The notes under the pieces: model-generated
Databases searched by the model: none
The model's input: only the letters and a program-made list of their open reading frames with translations
What the model was told of the DNA's origin: nothing
Assembly: GCF_021442025.1 (NCBI RefSeq)
Contig: NZ_CP090446.1
Location: forward strand, 248,001-312,000
Length of the DNA: 64,000 nt
Reading direction: 5' to 3'
From: Sphingobacterium sp. SRCM116780
GTDB lineage: Bacteria > Bacteroidota > Bacteroidia > Sphingobacteriales > Sphingobacteriaceae
In this document: one piece after another, positions 9,168 to 18,407 of the stretch
How the letters are laid out: the number at the start of each line of letters is the position of its first letter
Numbering within the stretch: position 1 is the stretch's first letter
Translations under genes and position numbers: made by a program

Positions 9168-9208
9168 AAAAAAAGAGGTTGCATGTAGTACATGCAACCT
9201 CTTTTTTA
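9168..9208. terminator. bidirectional terminator between DUF4252 gene and sucD
   Basis: A near-perfect palindrome with arms of about 18-20 bases (core GAGGTTGCATGTA) flanked by A and T runs. It lies between two convergent genes and can serve both strands. Confidence 0.88.
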
Positions 9209-9224
9209 TTTATAAAGCTTACGC

Positions 9225-10103
9225 TTATTTTTTCTTAGCTAATTCTTCAGCGATTGCTTTTCCGATTTCTGCAGGAGATTCTACTACACGAATACCGCAC
9301 TCAGCCATGATTTTCATCTTAGCAGCTGCAGTATCATCAGCTCCACCAACAATAGCACCAGCATGTCCCATACGACGTCCTGGAGGCGCTGTTTGACCAG
9401 CGATGAAACCAACCACTGGTTTAGTTCCATGTTCTTTAATCCAATGAGCAGCTTCAGCTTCCATACCACCACCGATCTCACCGATCATAATGATAGCTTC
9501 AGTTTCGGGATCGTTCATTAATAGTTCTACAGCTTCTTTTGTTGTCGTACCAATGATCGGATCACCACCAATACCAATAGCAGTTGTGATACCAAGACCA
9601 GCTTTCACAGTTTGATCAACAGCCTCATATGTTAATGTACCTGATTTAGAAACAACACCAACTGTACCTTTTTTGAAGATAAAACCTGGCATGATACCGA
9701 TTTTTGCTTCATCAGCAGTGATGACACCTGGACAGTTAGGTCCGATTAAACGAGATTTTTTGTCGCTCAAGTAAGATTTTACTTGAATCATATCTTTAGT
9801 AGGGATACCTTCAGTAATACAAACAATAACACCGATACCTGCCTCAGCAGCTTCCATAATCGCATCAGCTGCAAATGCAGGAGGTACGAAAATAATAGAA
9901 ACGTTAGCACCAGCTTTTTCTACAGCATCTTTTACAGTATTGAATACGGGACGATCTAAATGTGTTTGACCACCTTTTCCTGGTGTAACACCACCAACTA
10001 CGTTTGTTCCGTACTCAATCATTTGACTAGCATGATAAGTACCTTCTGTTCCAGTGAAACCTTGAACAACTACTTTTGAATCTTTATTAACTAATACACT
10101 CAT
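9225..10103 (-). CDS. sucD: succinyl-CoA synthetase alpha subunit
   Basis: This citric-acid-cycle subunit binds CoA and carries the phosphohistidine that transfers phosphate between ATP (or GTP) and succinyl phosphate. The CoA-binding Rossmann part begins [13 protein letters not shown], and the GPNCPGVI segment is conserved. The active-site histidine is in [10 protein letters not shown] at residue 247. The 292-residue length is standard. The beta subunit gene is not adjacent, which is common in this phylum. A TAnnTTTG -7 box reads TAGATTTG on the minus strand at 10126-10133. Confidence 0.97.
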   Translation of the reverse strand: MSVLVNKDSKVVVQGFTGTEGTYHASQMIEYGTNVVGGVTPGKGGQTHLDRPVFNTVKDAVEKAGANVSIIFVPPAFAADAIMEAAEAGIGVIVCITEGIPTKDMIQVKSYLSDKKSRLIGPNCPGVITADEAKIGIMPGFIFKKGTVGVVSKSGTLTYEAVDQTVKAGLGITTAIGIGGDPIIGTTTKEAVELLMNDPETEAIIMIGEIGGGMEAEAAHWIKEHGTKPVVGFIAGQTAPPGRRMGHAGAIVGGADDTAAAKMKIMAECGIRVVESPAEIGKAIAEELAKKK

Positions 10104-10194
10104 TTCTTCTTAAAATTTTGCATCACAAATCTACTATTTTGCATTGAAAATAGGAAGTAATATGAATACTTATATGACCATAATTGATAAAAAA

Positions 10195-10728
10195 TTAGCA
10201 AAACTTGCTTTTTTGAATAAAATCCCAAGATACAATGCCAATTGTGACAGAAACATTAAAAGAATGTTTGGTTCCAAATTGAGGAATTTCGATACAATGG
10301 TCGATGTGTTCCATCACCTCTTCGTCTACACCATTTACTTCATTGCCAAATATTAAAGCATATTTAGCTTCTTTTAATGGGGTAAACTCTTGTAGCATGA
10401 TACTATTTTCCGCTTGTTCAATCGCAATAATGGTGTATCCTTGTTCTTTTAATAGGTTAACAGCTTTTGTTGTTTCTTGAACATGCTCCCATGGAATAGA
10501 CTGGGTAGCGCCAAGTGCAGTTTTTTCAATCTCGCGATGAGGAGGAGTTGCGGTGATGCCACATAAAAATATTTTTTCTATAGCAAACCCATCAGCTGTC
10601 CTAAAAGCTGATCCGACATTATGCATACTCCTCACATTATCTAGCACTAACGTGATAGCAGTTTTCTCTTGATTTTTGAACGTTTCAACATCAGCACGTT
10701 GCAGCTGATCCATTGATAATTTTTGCAT
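10195..10728 (-). CDS. SpoU/TrmH-family RNA 2'-O-methyltransferase
   Basis: This SPOUT-class enzyme methylates a ribose in tRNA or rRNA using S-adenosylmethionine. All three SpoU motifs are visible: NVGSAFRTAD (motif 1), ALIFGNEVNGV (motif 2) and IEIPQFGTKHSFNVSVTIGI (motif 3, the knot). At 177 residues it is a minimal catalytic domain without the N-terminal RNA-binding extension of RlmB. The specific target nucleotide cannot be told from sequence. It is divergent from rpsT. Confidence 0.9.
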   Translation of the reverse strand: MQKLSMDQLQRADVETFKNQEKTAITLVLDNVRSMHNVGSAFRTADGFAIEKIFLCGITATPPHREIEKTALGATQSIPWEHVQETTKAVNLLKEQGYTIIAIEQAENSIMLQEFTPLKEAKYALIFGNEVNGVDEEVMEHIDHCIEIPQFGTKHSFNVSVTIGIVSWDFIQKSKFC

Positions 10729-10764
10729 GATGCAAAGATAAGTATAGAAAACTTTAAAATAGAT

Positions 10765-10795
10765 TTTGAATATTAGAAATAAGATGTTATTTTTG
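10765..10795 (+). promoter_or_regulatory. Bacteroidota sigma promoter for rpsT
   Basis: TTTG at 10765-10768 and TATTTTTG at 10788-10795 are separated by 19 bases. This matches the phylum consensus TTTG-N17-23-TAnnTTTG exactly and lies 45 bases upstream of the rpsT start. Confidence 0.75.
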
Positions 10796-10840
10796 CATTC
10801 CGAATTTTAAGTAAAGAACGAATAAAAATTAGCTAAAAAA

Positions 10841-11095
10841 ATGGCAAATCATAAATCAGCGATCAAAAGAATTAGAGCAAACGCTACAAAGCGTTTAAGA
10901 AACCGTTACCAAGCAAAAACTACTCGTAACGCAATTAAAAAATTACGCACTACTGCTTCAGCAGAAGAAGCTAAAACTTTATTGCCTCGTGTAATTTCTA
11001 TGCTTGATCGTTTGGCTAAGAAAAATGTTATCCACAAGAAAAAAGCTTCTAACAACAAATCTAAGTTAACTAAGTTTGTTAACGGATTAGTTTAA
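10841..11095 (+). CDS. rpsT: 30S ribosomal protein S20
   Basis: The small, very basic 84-residue protein starts MANHKSAIKRIRANATKRLRN, the S20 signature, and ends with a lysine-rich helix (KKKASNNKSKL). It binds 16S rRNA early in small-subunit assembly. It is monocistronic, with its own consensus promoter and a strong terminator. Confidence 0.97.
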   Translation: MANHKSAIKRIRANATKRLRNRYQAKTTRNAIKKLRTTASAEEAKTLLPRVISMLDRLAKKNVIHKKKASNNKSKLTKFVNGLV

Positions 11096-11114
11096 GCTTT
11101 TTAGTATAAAATTT

Positions 11115-11146
11115 AAAGGGATACAGTTCTCTGTATCCCTTTTCTT
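11115..11146 (+). terminator. Rho-independent terminator of rpsT
   Basis: A perfect 12-bp stem (AAAGGGATACAG and its complement) closes on TTCT and is followed by a T-rich tail. Confidence 0.88.
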
Positions 11147-11198
11147 TATGTTTGTACTTTACCTGGATTTTCTCTTTTCCAAGCGAATGAATGTAAAT

Positions 11199-11228
11199 AA
11201 AAAGTGTCGAGATTTCGACACTTTTTTT
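11199..11228. terminator. terminator of the DUF1080 gene, bidirectional
   Basis: A perfect 12-bp stem with loop GATT is flanked by A and T runs. It lies 14 bases beyond the stop codon of the minus-strand DUF1080 gene. Confidence 0.82.
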
Positions 11229-11241
11229 ATGCACTTCCTTT

Positions 11242-12084
11242 CTATTTTTTCATTACTTCTGCGATAACCTTTTTTAGTTTCTCTGGATTTTTCATATAAG
11301 GTGCTAGATCATATAATTCAACCTTTTTGAAATCTATAGGGTGGCTCTCACTTTGTAATGAAATACTTCCTTTACTGATTAATTGACCATCTTTCTTTTG
11401 TTTAGGGTCGAAGTTGCTCACATTACCGCCCCCATATTGCGGTTTTTCATATTCCAACACCAAATCTCCGTTTACGAAATGTTGAATAATAGAATCTCCT
11501 AAAACTAGAAAATCTGCTGTTACCCATTGATCCCCATGATATGTTTTTGATGTAGAACTGAGACAGTGAGGAGTAAATAATTTTCCTTTGATAACCACAT
11601 TGGTTCCCGGTGTACATAAGTTACTTGTGGTGCGTTCATTTTTTCCATCACCACCTAACAATTGGCCTTCAATCGAAATCGGAAAGTCTTGATCCTTAAG
11701 CATGGTTTTAGGATCCTGACCATGTAACATAGCGCCGCTGTTACGCCATGCCCAACCTTCTCCTCCATTCGCTTGATCGCCTACGAAACGGTATTGAACA
11801 CGTAATATATAAGCAGAAAACTCTTTGTTGTAGAATAAGTGACCATATTGTTGATCAAATTGATCATAGCCATCGTATCTTACTTTTAATAAACCATCTT
11901 CTACACGAAAAGTATTCGCATAGTTTTCACCAACGTTGTGTTTACTAATTTTGGGAGTCCAATTTTTAATATCCTTCCCGTTGAATAATTGAATGGCTTT
12001 TGGTTTTTTGTGGAGAGATGAAGCATTAACAAAAACGCATAGTGCAATTCCCGCCAAACCAAAAAATAGTTTTTTATAATTCAT
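11242..12084 (-). CDS. DUF1080 (3-keto-disaccharide hydrolase-like) secreted protein
   Basis: The 280-residue protein has a signal peptide (FFGLAGIALCVFVNA) and then the DUF1080 concanavalin-like domain. This begins IQLFNGKDIKNW, and continues with RNSGAMLHGQDP and ISIEGQLLGGDG. DUF1080 members were renamed 3-keto-disaccharide hydrolases because some cleave 3-keto sugars; many are annotated only as hypothetical in Bacteroidota. No dehydrogenase partner is nearby, so the substrate is unknown. Confidence 0.87.
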   Translation of the reverse strand: MNYKKLFFGLAGIALCVFVNASSLHKKPKAIQLFNGKDIKNWTPKISKHNVGENYANTFRVEDGLLKVRYDGYDQFDQQYGHLFYNKEFSAYILRVQYRFVGDQANGGEGWAWRNSGAMLHGQDPKTMLKDQDFPISIEGQLLGGDGKNERTTSNLCTPGTNVVIKGKLFTPHCLSSTSKTYHGDQWVTADFLVLGDSIIQHFVNGDLVLEYEKPQYGGGNVSNFDPKQKKDGQLISKGSISLQSESHPIDFKKVELYDLAPYMKNPEKLKKVIAEVMKK

Positions 12085-12127
12085 TATTAAGATTTTAGGT
12101 ATCCGCGACCTAAAATACTTAAAAAAA

Positions 12128-13003
12128 TTAGATTAACAATTCTTTTTGTTTAACATATTCGCTAGGTCTTACTCCAATAACTTTATTGAATGTATTGCTA
12201 AAGGTTGGCAAACTGCTATAGCCTACTTTTAGTGCAACCTCGTTAACACTCAACTTTTCATCTAAAAGAAGTTTTAGCGCTGTTAACATTCTGAGTATGG
12301 TATAGTATTGAATAAAAGACATATTCAATTCTTTTTGAAAGAGTCTTGCTAAAGTACGTTCACTAATGTTGAATTTTTGAGAGAGGACTTTGAAACTGAC
12401 ATTTTCCTCAATACGACTTTCCAAATAGGTCACAATATCCTTTAGTTTCTGATTATTTGGATAAGGTAAGGCCAATGGAAGTTCATGCTGAGAGATTTCT
12501 GGTAGCAAGAGTTTAAAAGCTTTTGCTAAAGAATATTTAGGTTCTTCTACAGGAAAGATATTTCCATTCCAACGATTTGTAAACATGATCAATTCATTTA
12601 ATAGATCATGAACAGGATAGATGTTTACTTTTTTATAGAACTCTTGATCTGTTTCGTATTTCGGGAAATAGAGATTACGCATCACCACCTGAGGTGTGCT
12701 AGGATGTATGCTATGTCGAACTCCCGCTGGGATCCATATATAATGTCTAGCTGGAAGAAAATAAGACTTTTCTGCCGTTTTTAAAAAAACAACACCACCT
12801 TCTGTATATAGAAATTGATCCTTATTGTGAACGTGCTCAGGGATAAAGTTTTCACCAATAATCGCATGATGACAGTAGATACTATCCTCAAAAGAGTCAA
12901 CCTCTGTTACATAATAACGATTGACATATTTTGGATCAATTATAGTGCTTTTTTTATTCATGTTCTTTGCAGTTTCCGTTACAAAGTTAAAATTTTTATG
13001 CAA
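12128..13003 (-). CDS. AraC-family transcriptional regulator
   Basis: A 291-residue regulator with an N-terminal cupin-type sensor (HAIIGENFIPEHVHNKDQFLY) and a C-terminal double helix-turn-helix (VLSQKFNISERTLARLFQKE and VNEVALKVGYSSLPTFSNTF). An alternative ATG 14 codons downstream (at 12961) is possible because no clear ribosome-binding site decides. It is divergent from the CoA-transferase gene and only 43 bases upstream of the co-oriented DUF1080 gene, so either could be its target. The ligand is unknown. Confidence 0.9.
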   Translation of the reverse strand: MHKNFNFVTETAKNMNKKSTIIDPKYVNRYYVTEVDSFEDSIYCHHAIIGENFIPEHVHNKDQFLYTEGGVVFLKTAEKSYFLPARHYIWIPAGVRHSIHPSTPQVVMRNLYFPKYETDQEFYKKVNIYPVHDLLNELIMFTNRWNGNIFPVEEPKYSLAKAFKLLLPEISQHELPLALPYPNNQKLKDIVTYLESRIEENVSFKVLSQKFNISERTLARLFQKELNMSFIQYYTILRMLTALKLLLDEKLSVNEVALKVGYSSLPTFSNTFNKVIGVRPSEYVKQKELLI

Positions 13004-13364
13004 TAGCGATGTATTTCTTCACGAATGTAAGTCGTTACTCACCTCTATTACTTACTGTTTTAACCTTGTAAGTAAGTGTGTATTACATTTTAATACTTTT
13101 TATTAATTGTAATTGTTTGATTATTAGTTGATTAATTTTTTAAATTCTAATTGTTAATCTGATCAATCTGTGTAATTTTAAATGTTAATTTCTGATTTAT
13201 AACCCATTACAAATGTATCGTCTTTATTGGATAATTTTGTGACGAATTGCAATAAGTTGGAGCAAAAAAAATAACCTAATATTGTTTATGCTAATATTCA
13301 AACAACTAAATAAATATATCTAGTGTGAGAATATTAGTAAATTGAAGAAATAAGTTAAAAGTAT
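13004..13364. other. divergent AT-rich regulatory region
   Basis: These 361 bases separate the AraC regulator from the CoA-transferase. There is no open frame with coding character. It holds one clear inverted repeat (listed separately) and several TTACT/AGTAA repeats near the AraC side. I found no exact TAnnTTTG box for the CoA-transferase; TAATATTG near 13278 is one base off. Confidence 0.6.
13048..13075. promoter_or_regulatory. candidate operator, inverted repeat upstream of the AraC gene
   Basis: TTACTTAC and GTAAGTAA form perfect 8-bp arms around a 12-base spacer, about 45 bases upstream of the AraC start. The position suits autoregulation, but binding is inferred. Confidence 0.35.
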
Positions 13365-14855
13365 ATGTCGTACGATAGAATTAAACTGGAAAGTTTACAT
13401 GATAAAGTAATTACAGCAGAGCAAGCTGCACAGCTATTTAAAAATGGTATGGTCGTTGGCTCAAGTGGATTCACAAAAGCAGGCGATAGTAAGGTTGTTT
13501 TGCCAGCATTGGCAGAACGTGCTAAGACAGATCCTTTAAAAATAACATTGATTACAGGTGCGTCCTTAGGACACGGTACAGATGGTAAATTGGCTGAAGC
13601 AGGTGTTTTGGCTAAGCGTATGCCCTTTCAAGTTGATCGTATATTAAGAGGGAAGATTAATGCTGGTGAGGTTTTATTTATAGACCAACATTTAAGTGAA
13701 ACAGCCGAATTATTACATAATAAAAATTTGGCAGCTGTTGATATTGCCGTTTTAGAAGTGACAGCAATAGAGGCTGATGGTAGTTTTATTCCAACTACAT
13801 CTGTTGGAAATTCAGCGACTTTTGCTGCTTTGGCGAAACAAGTAATACTGGAAGTAAATACAGCAGTTCCAATGGCTATTCGCGGTATTCATGATATTTA
13901 TCAGGCAGAAGATTATCCCAGAAGAAATGTAATACCTATTGTTGCTCCTGAAAATAAAATCGGAAGAAAAACGATCGCTTTAGATCCAGCTAAAGTCGTT
14001 GGAATAGTCTTTACCAACATTGAAGATAGTCCGGCAGATATTGCAGAACCAGATGATAAGACAACGGCTATTGCGAGCCATATTCTAAGCTTCTTTGAAA
14101 AAGAGGTCGCAATGGGACATTTATCAGAAAACCTATTGCCTTTACAAGCTGGCATTGGTAAAGTTGCCAATGCTGTTTTGACGGGTTTTAAAAATAGCAA
14201 CTTCCGTAATCTGACTATGTTTTCAGAGGTATTGCAGGATAGTACTTTTGATCTGATTGATGCAGGGAAAATAGATTTTGCTTCGGCTTCTTCTATCACT
14301 GTTTCCAAAGCATGCTATGATCGTGTATTTGCAAACTTGGATAAATACAGAGATAAAATGGTTTTAAGACCACAGAATATCTCAAATACTCCAGGATTAA
14401 TTCGTCGTCTAGGTATTATCGCAATTAATACAGCGATTGAATTTGACATTTATGGCAATGTGAACTCTACGCATACTTCTGGTACCAATATTATGAATGG
14501 TATTGGAGGATCAGGAGATTTTGCTAGAAATGCATACTTAAGTATTTTCGTGACTCAAGCAGCTTCAAAAGAGGATCGTATCTCCCATGTATTGCCCATG
14601 GTATCTCATGTGGACCACACCGAGCATGATGTAGACATCTTGGTAACTGATATTGGTTTAGCTGATCTAAGAGGTCTAGCACCTCGGGAACGTGCAAAAG
14701 TAATCATTGAGAATTGTGTACATCCTGATTATAAGGAACAACTACAAGACTACTATGACCGAGCTTGTGACCGAGGAGGACATACTCCACATATCCTAGA
14801 AGAAGCCTTTAGCTGGCATGTCCGATTACGTGATCAGGGTACAATGAAGAAATAA
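13365..14855 (+). CDS. acetyl-CoA hydrolase/transferase, probable succinate:acetate CoA-transferase
   Basis: This class I CoA-transferase most likely exchanges CoA between succinyl-CoA and acetate. The 496 residues and the start (VITAEQAAQLFKNGMVVGSS) match the Cat1/AarC/Ach1 family. The catalytic glutamate in MFSEVLQDST is residue 288. The C-terminal oxyanion-loop region GIGGSGDFARNAYLS is conserved. With sucD nearby it could connect acetate and citric-acid-cycle CoA pools. Hydrolase and transferase activities cannot be separated by sequence alone. Confidence 0.9.
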   Translation: MSYDRIKLESLHDKVITAEQAAQLFKNGMVVGSSGFTKAGDSKVVLPALAERAKTDPLKITLITGASLGHGTDGKLAEAGVLAKRMPFQVDRILRGKINAGEVLFIDQHLSETAELLHNKNLAAVDIAVLEVTAIEADGSFIPTTSVGNSATFAALAKQVILEVNTAVPMAIRGIHDIYQAEDYPRRNVIPIVAPENKIGRKTIALDPAKVVGIVFTNIEDSPADIAEPDDKTTAIASHILSFFEKEVAMGHLSENLLPLQAGIGKVANAVLTGFKNSNFRNLTMFSEVLQDSTFDLIDAGKIDFASASSITVSKACYDRVFANLDKYRDKMVLRPQNISNTPGLIRRLGIIAINTAIEFDIYGNVNSTHTSGTNIMNGIGGSGDFARNAYLSIFVTQAASKEDRISHVLPMVSHVDHTEHDVDILVTDIGLADLRGLAPRERAKVIIENCVHPDYKEQLQDYYDRACDRGGHTPHILEEAFSWHVRLRDQGTMKK

Positions 14856-14860
14856 TCCGA

Positions 14861-14900
14861 TAAAACAAAATAGGCATCTACAGATGCCTATTTTGTTTTA
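14861..14900. terminator. bidirectional terminator after the CoA-transferase
   Basis: A perfect 19-bp stem closing on only two bases (probably opening to a larger loop), with A and T runs at the base. It starts 5 bases after the stop codon. Confidence 0.9.
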
Positions 14901-15001
14901 TGAAACTCGTTTTAATCAAAAGCAAAAGTATGATAAATCATTGCTTTTTCTTACTCCTAATAAGAAAAGATCTTTTTAATCCGGATGTATCGTTAGCAGG
15001 T

Positions 15002-15943
15002 TTATTGAATAAACTTGGATGTAATGTTTCTTTTTTTGATATAAAAATCTAAGACCCGACCAGCTTCAAGAGGTCGGTCTGTACTTAAGATATCTGCCCC
15101 ATTTTCAATAAATTTGGCATACAATTGATCTCCTTTTTGTTTCGCTTGTTTATCTAAGTTACCCAGTGTGCCTAAGATACACATAATGCCATGATTATGA
15201 AGCTCATTGATCAAGCTTTTGTCAGCTTCTCTAGTTCCAATGAAAGCAACAATTCTATTATCAGGGATATCCCGGTCATTTAGACGTCGCAAATCAGTGG
15301 CATTTTTTATAGGTGCTGATAACATTAAATCTGAGGCTAAATTATGAACAATTGAAGCTTGACTTGCCGAGTAAGTAATGATTACAGCATTACTTTCTGC
15401 TTTTTGATTACGAATAGCCCGAATCACTAAATCATAAGGAACTTCTTGTTTCACATCCAATGTGAAAACAACTTTTCCTTTACCCCAAGCTAAGGCTTCT
15501 TCTAAAGTCGGAATTCGGTAAGGCGTTAATTTAGCATTCGAATCTTTTAGTCTCAAATTCTTTAACTCTTGAAGTGTGCTTGATTCAACTTGACCAGAAC
15601 CATTGGAAGTTCTATCCAAGGTGTTGTCGTGCATCAGTACCAAAACAGAGTCTTTCGTTAAGCGCACATCACATTCTACAATGATAGGTCTATAACTGGC
15701 ATTAAATGCAAAAGTCTCAATTGCATTTTCAGGATAGCCTGTTGTAGGTCCCCCGCGATGAAGGCTGATAAGCGGATACCGATTTTCATCATATGTTAAA
15801 AATTGATAAAGCTCTTCTACTGTTTTTAAATTCAGGTTTTTATTGTTTACTAATACGTCCGTTGAAGTACTATTTCTAAAACAAGAAACAAAGAAAACAG
15901 GAATAAAAACAATAAAAAGAAAGCATTTTATTTTGCTAATCAT
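15002..15943 (-). CDS. glycerophosphodiester phosphodiesterase, lipoprotein
   Basis: The enzyme hydrolyses glycerophosphodiesters to glycerol 3-phosphate and an alcohol. A lipobox (FFVSC) predicts membrane anchoring. The GDPD barrel starts with SLHRGGPTTGYPENAIETF, where the His-Arg-Gly pair and the PENA glutamate are catalytic or metal-binding. These are followed by VECDVRLTKD and MHDNTLDRTSNG. The C-terminal ADILSTDRP block is typical. It is the last gene of a four-gene leftward operon, 12 bases after aroK. Confidence 0.92.
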   Translation of the reverse strand: MISKIKCFLFIVFIPVFFVSCFRNSTSTDVLVNNKNLNLKTVEELYQFLTYDENRYPLISLHRGGPTTGYPENAIETFAFNASYRPIIVECDVRLTKDSVLVLMHDNTLDRTSNGSGQVESSTLQELKNLRLKDSNAKLTPYRIPTLEEALAWGKGKVVFTLDVKQEVPYDLVIRAIRNQKAESNAVIITYSASQASIVHNLASDLMLSAPIKNATDLRRLNDRDIPDNRIVAFIGTREADKSLINELHNHGIMCILGTLGNLDKQAKQKGDQLYAKFIENGADILSTDRPLEAGRVLDFYIKKRNITSKFIQ

Positions 15944-15955
15944 ATGAAAAGGATG

Positions 15956-16468
15956 TTATAGCTGTTTTTGTAATAATACGATAAGCTCCTCTACAGATGT
16001 GTTCATATGATCAATAACCAAATGTGCCTGACGGTAAAAAGGTTCTCTCTCTATCAGTTTTTCGTCAATAAAATCAAATAATTCTTGCTCTGTTTTTCCA
16101 ATTAAAATAGGTCTTTTATTCGGTTTTGATTGAGATAAGCGGTCAAATAATGATTTAGTAGACATCTGTAAGTAAACAGAAATACCATTTTCATTCATCC
16201 ATTGCATATTGTCAAAAAAACAAGGAGAGCCGCCACCTGTAGAAACAATTACTTCTTGATTTGCTGTTTTTTGTAACTGTAACCGTTCTAATGCTCTGAA
16301 TTTCTCCTCACCGTGTTGTTGAAAATACTCTGTAATTGACATCCCAACCTCTTTGACGATTTCATCGTCTGTATCAATGAAAGGTAATGCTAATTTATTT
16401 GCTAGTTTCTTGGCTAACGTGGTCTTCCCACTGCCCATGTAGCCAATTAAAAATATAGGTTTAGGCAT
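15956..16468 (-). CDS. aroK: shikimate kinase
   Basis: This shikimate-pathway enzyme phosphorylates shikimate at the 3-OH with ATP. The Walker A motif is GYMGSGKTT near residue 8. The DTD segment (Asp33-Asp35) and GGGSPCFF segment bind shikimate, and FRALER is the conserved Arg segment. At 170 residues it has the standard length. It lies 8 bases downstream of the DoxX-like gene in the same operon. Confidence 0.95.
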   Translation of the reverse strand: MPKPIFLIGYMGSGKTTLAKKLANKLALPFIDTDDEIVKEVGMSITEYFQQHGEEKFRALERLQLQKTANQEVIVSTGGGSPCFFDNMQWMNENGISVYLQMSTKSLFDRLSQSKPNKRPILIGKTEQELFDFIDEKLIEREPFYRQAHLVIDHMNTSVEELIVLLQKQL

Positions 16469-16476
16469 ACTTATTA

Positions 16477-17673
16477 TTATTTATCTAAACTTAAATATTG
16501 ATCTTCGATCTCTTTTGCTTCAGGAAAAGAGTTGTAATGCCATTTATTAATTACTGTTCCTGATTTCAACAGTAGAATCCCAGGATTGGCACGTACCATA
16601 CTTTTAAGAGGAATAAGATCGGCATAGAATACCTCTGAAATCAAATGCAATTTATCACTTAAATAATCCGATTCTTCAGACGAACTTGCAGTTAATAACA
16701 CAATTCTCAGATTATAGCTCTCTGTTAGTGTTGTCGCGATCTTATTTATCTTCTCAATAGCATCTATATTGGATTTTGATAAATCTTTTGCTACGATTAT
16801 TAAATTGTAATACGGATTGTTGATAATTTCTTGAGTATGATCGTTACCTTCGGCATCTGTAATCAACAAATCTGGAATAGGTATTTGATAACCTTTTTTT
16901 ATTAACCTGCTTTCTGGTTCGCCTATAATTTCCCAATTTGTATCTTCCCAAACCTTCTCAGACATATAGATTTTATCTGTGATTTTTTTTGTTTCCCCAG
17001 TCTTCACATTTTTCATGTTGTAGATCTGTTCATAAACATCGCCCTCTTTCCCTTTTGGCAATACCATCAATGCTGGTATATTGTTGCCAACTTTATAGGG
17101 TAAAAAATCAATAAATGGCAGGTAGTTGACGGTATAAATGCCAATTCCAAAAGATATAACAGCTGTTACTGTAGCCAAAAGTCCACGGCTAAACGAATTT
17201 TTTATAAGTGGGTTGATCTGGTTGCGGTATATGAAAATAATCAGGATGAGCACGAGTAATACAAGATCCTTACCAAATGATTGCCAAGGAGTCAATGGAA
17301 TGGCATCACCAAAACATCCACATGAAGTTACGACTTCAAAAAATGCCGAGTAAAAGGTTAGGAAAGTAAAGAAGATAATCAGGAGCAAAAGGCCCCACGC
17401 GACTAAACGTTTGTAAAAACCTAGTAATAACCATACCCCCAATATAATTTCAAATGCACAGATAACTACGGCAATTGTTGTCGCGTAATCATTTAAAGCG
17501 TCTAGGTGAAATACATGAAAATATTCTTCTAGTTTATAGCCAAATCCGGTCGGATCATTTGCCTTAATAAAACCTGAAAAAATAAATAATAAGCCAGTGA
17601 ATAAGCGAGCGAACCAAAGAAGGTAATTGGTTTTTTGACTTTTATTGTGATTGTTAACGATCTCTGATGCCAT
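16477..17673 (-). CDS. BT_3928-like DoxX/MauE-type membrane protein with thioredoxin-like tail
   Basis: The first 150 residues hold four membrane helices of the DoxX/MauE type, including FSGFIKANDPTGFGYK and the paired-cysteine loop TSCGCFGDAIPL. A further helix follows near residue 170, then a soluble C-terminal half of about 200 residues that looks thioredoxin-fold-like but lacks a CxxC. The family is near-universal in Bacteroidota and its function is unknown; the CGCFG loop suggests thiol or quinone redox chemistry. It lies 8 bases before aroK and 1 base after the DUF1599 gene. Confidence 0.82.
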   Translation of the reverse strand: MASEIVNNHNKSQKTNYLLWFARLFTGLLFIFSGFIKANDPTGFGYKLEEYFHVFHLDALNDYATTIAVVICAFEIILGVWLLLGFYKRLVAWGLLLLIIFFTFLTFYSAFFEVVTSCGCFGDAIPLTPWQSFGKDLVLLVLILIIFIYRNQINPLIKNSFSRGLLATVTAVISFGIGIYTVNYLPFIDFLPYKVGNNIPALMVLPKGKEGDVYEQIYNMKNVKTGETKKITDKIYMSEKVWEDTNWEIIGEPESRLIKKGYQIPIPDLLITDAEGNDHTQEIINNPYYNLIIVAKDLSKSNIDAIEKINKIATTLTESYNLRIVLLTASSSEESDYLSDKLHLISEVFYADLIPLKSMVRANPGILLLKSGTVINKWHYNSFPEAKEIEDQYLSLDK

Positions 17674-17674
17674 T

Positions 17675-18220
17675 TTATTTGGTATTAGCTAATCCCATTT
17701 TTATTAAAGCGAAAACAGCATAATTCAACATATCTTGATAGTTGGCTCTGATTCCTTCAGAAGCAATAGTTTCACCATCATTATCTTCGATTTGTTTAAC
17801 ACGATGAATCTTCATTAATATCAGGTCAGTCAGCGAAGAAATTCGCATATCACGCCATGCTTCTCCATAGTCGTGGTTTTTTGCAAACATTAAATCCCTG
17901 GTTTCAGTTACTTTTTCGTTATATTTTTCATTCACAAAATTAGGATCTAAGTTCTCTTCTCCTTCCTCTCCCAATTCAAGCTGAATCATTCCTATGATAC
18001 AGTAATTGATGATACCAATGTACTCCTCTAGAATTCCTTCACCCACTTTAGAGACCTTTTTAATTTCCAAAGTCCGGATACGTTGTGCTTTGATATAGAT
18101 TTGATCGGTAATGGAGGGTAACCTCAAAATTCGCCAAGCTGTTCCATAATCTTTCGTTTTTTTGATAAACAAATCTTGGCAATGCTGGATAACGGTATTA
18201 TATTCCTGAGTTGTGTTCAT
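17675..18220 (-). CDS. DUF1599 protein with two tandem domains
   Basis: The chosen start is the ATG at 18220 (MNTTQEYN); the open frame extends 16 codons further but without a good start. Two copies of the same domain are visible: CQDLFIKKTKDYGTAWRILR at about residue 13 and TRDLMFAKNHDYGEAWRDMR at about residue 110. Each is followed by a SxTDxIxxKxxRxxxxE block. DUF1599 has also been described as a nucleotide-modification-associated domain, but its biochemical role is not settled. It is the first gene of the DUF1599-DoxX-aroK-GDPD operon. Confidence 0.83.
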   Translation of the reverse strand: MNTTQEYNTVIQHCQDLFIKKTKDYGTAWRILRLPSITDQIYIKAQRIRTLEIKKVSKVGEGILEEYIGIINYCIIGMIQLELGEEGEENLDPNFVNEKYNEKVTETRDLMFAKNHDYGEAWRDMRISSLTDLILMKIHRVKQIEDNDGETIASEGIRANYQDMLNYAVFALIKMGLANTK

Positions 18221-18267
18221 AACTATTTTTACGTATTTCACCAGATATATGAAGTGAACTATTGTCA

Positions 18268-18275
18268 CAAATATA
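18268..18275 (-). promoter_or_regulatory. -7 box for the DUF1599-aroK operon
   Basis: The minus strand reads TATATTTG, an exact TAnnTTTG match, 47 bases upstream of the DUF1599 ATG. I did not find a good TTTG at the right spacing. Confidence 0.4.
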
Positions 18276-18407
18276 ATTAGAAATAACCATTTTTAAGCGT
18301 CACAGTTGTGTCCAATTTGGATGAAATCCTACAATAAAAAGGAAAAATGTTGATATTTGATTAAAGGATTTATTGCTTGGATAGTAGAAATCAAAAAAGT
18401 CAAAAAA

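Noticed and set aside
10144-10356. 70-codon plus-strand frame
   Set aside because: Overlaps the 3' half of the SpoU methyltransferase, including its motif 3, on the other strand.
13004-13364. Riboswitch upstream of the CoA-transferase
   Set aside because: No stable long hairpin or known aptamer core was visible; only an AT-rich region and a short inverted repeat.
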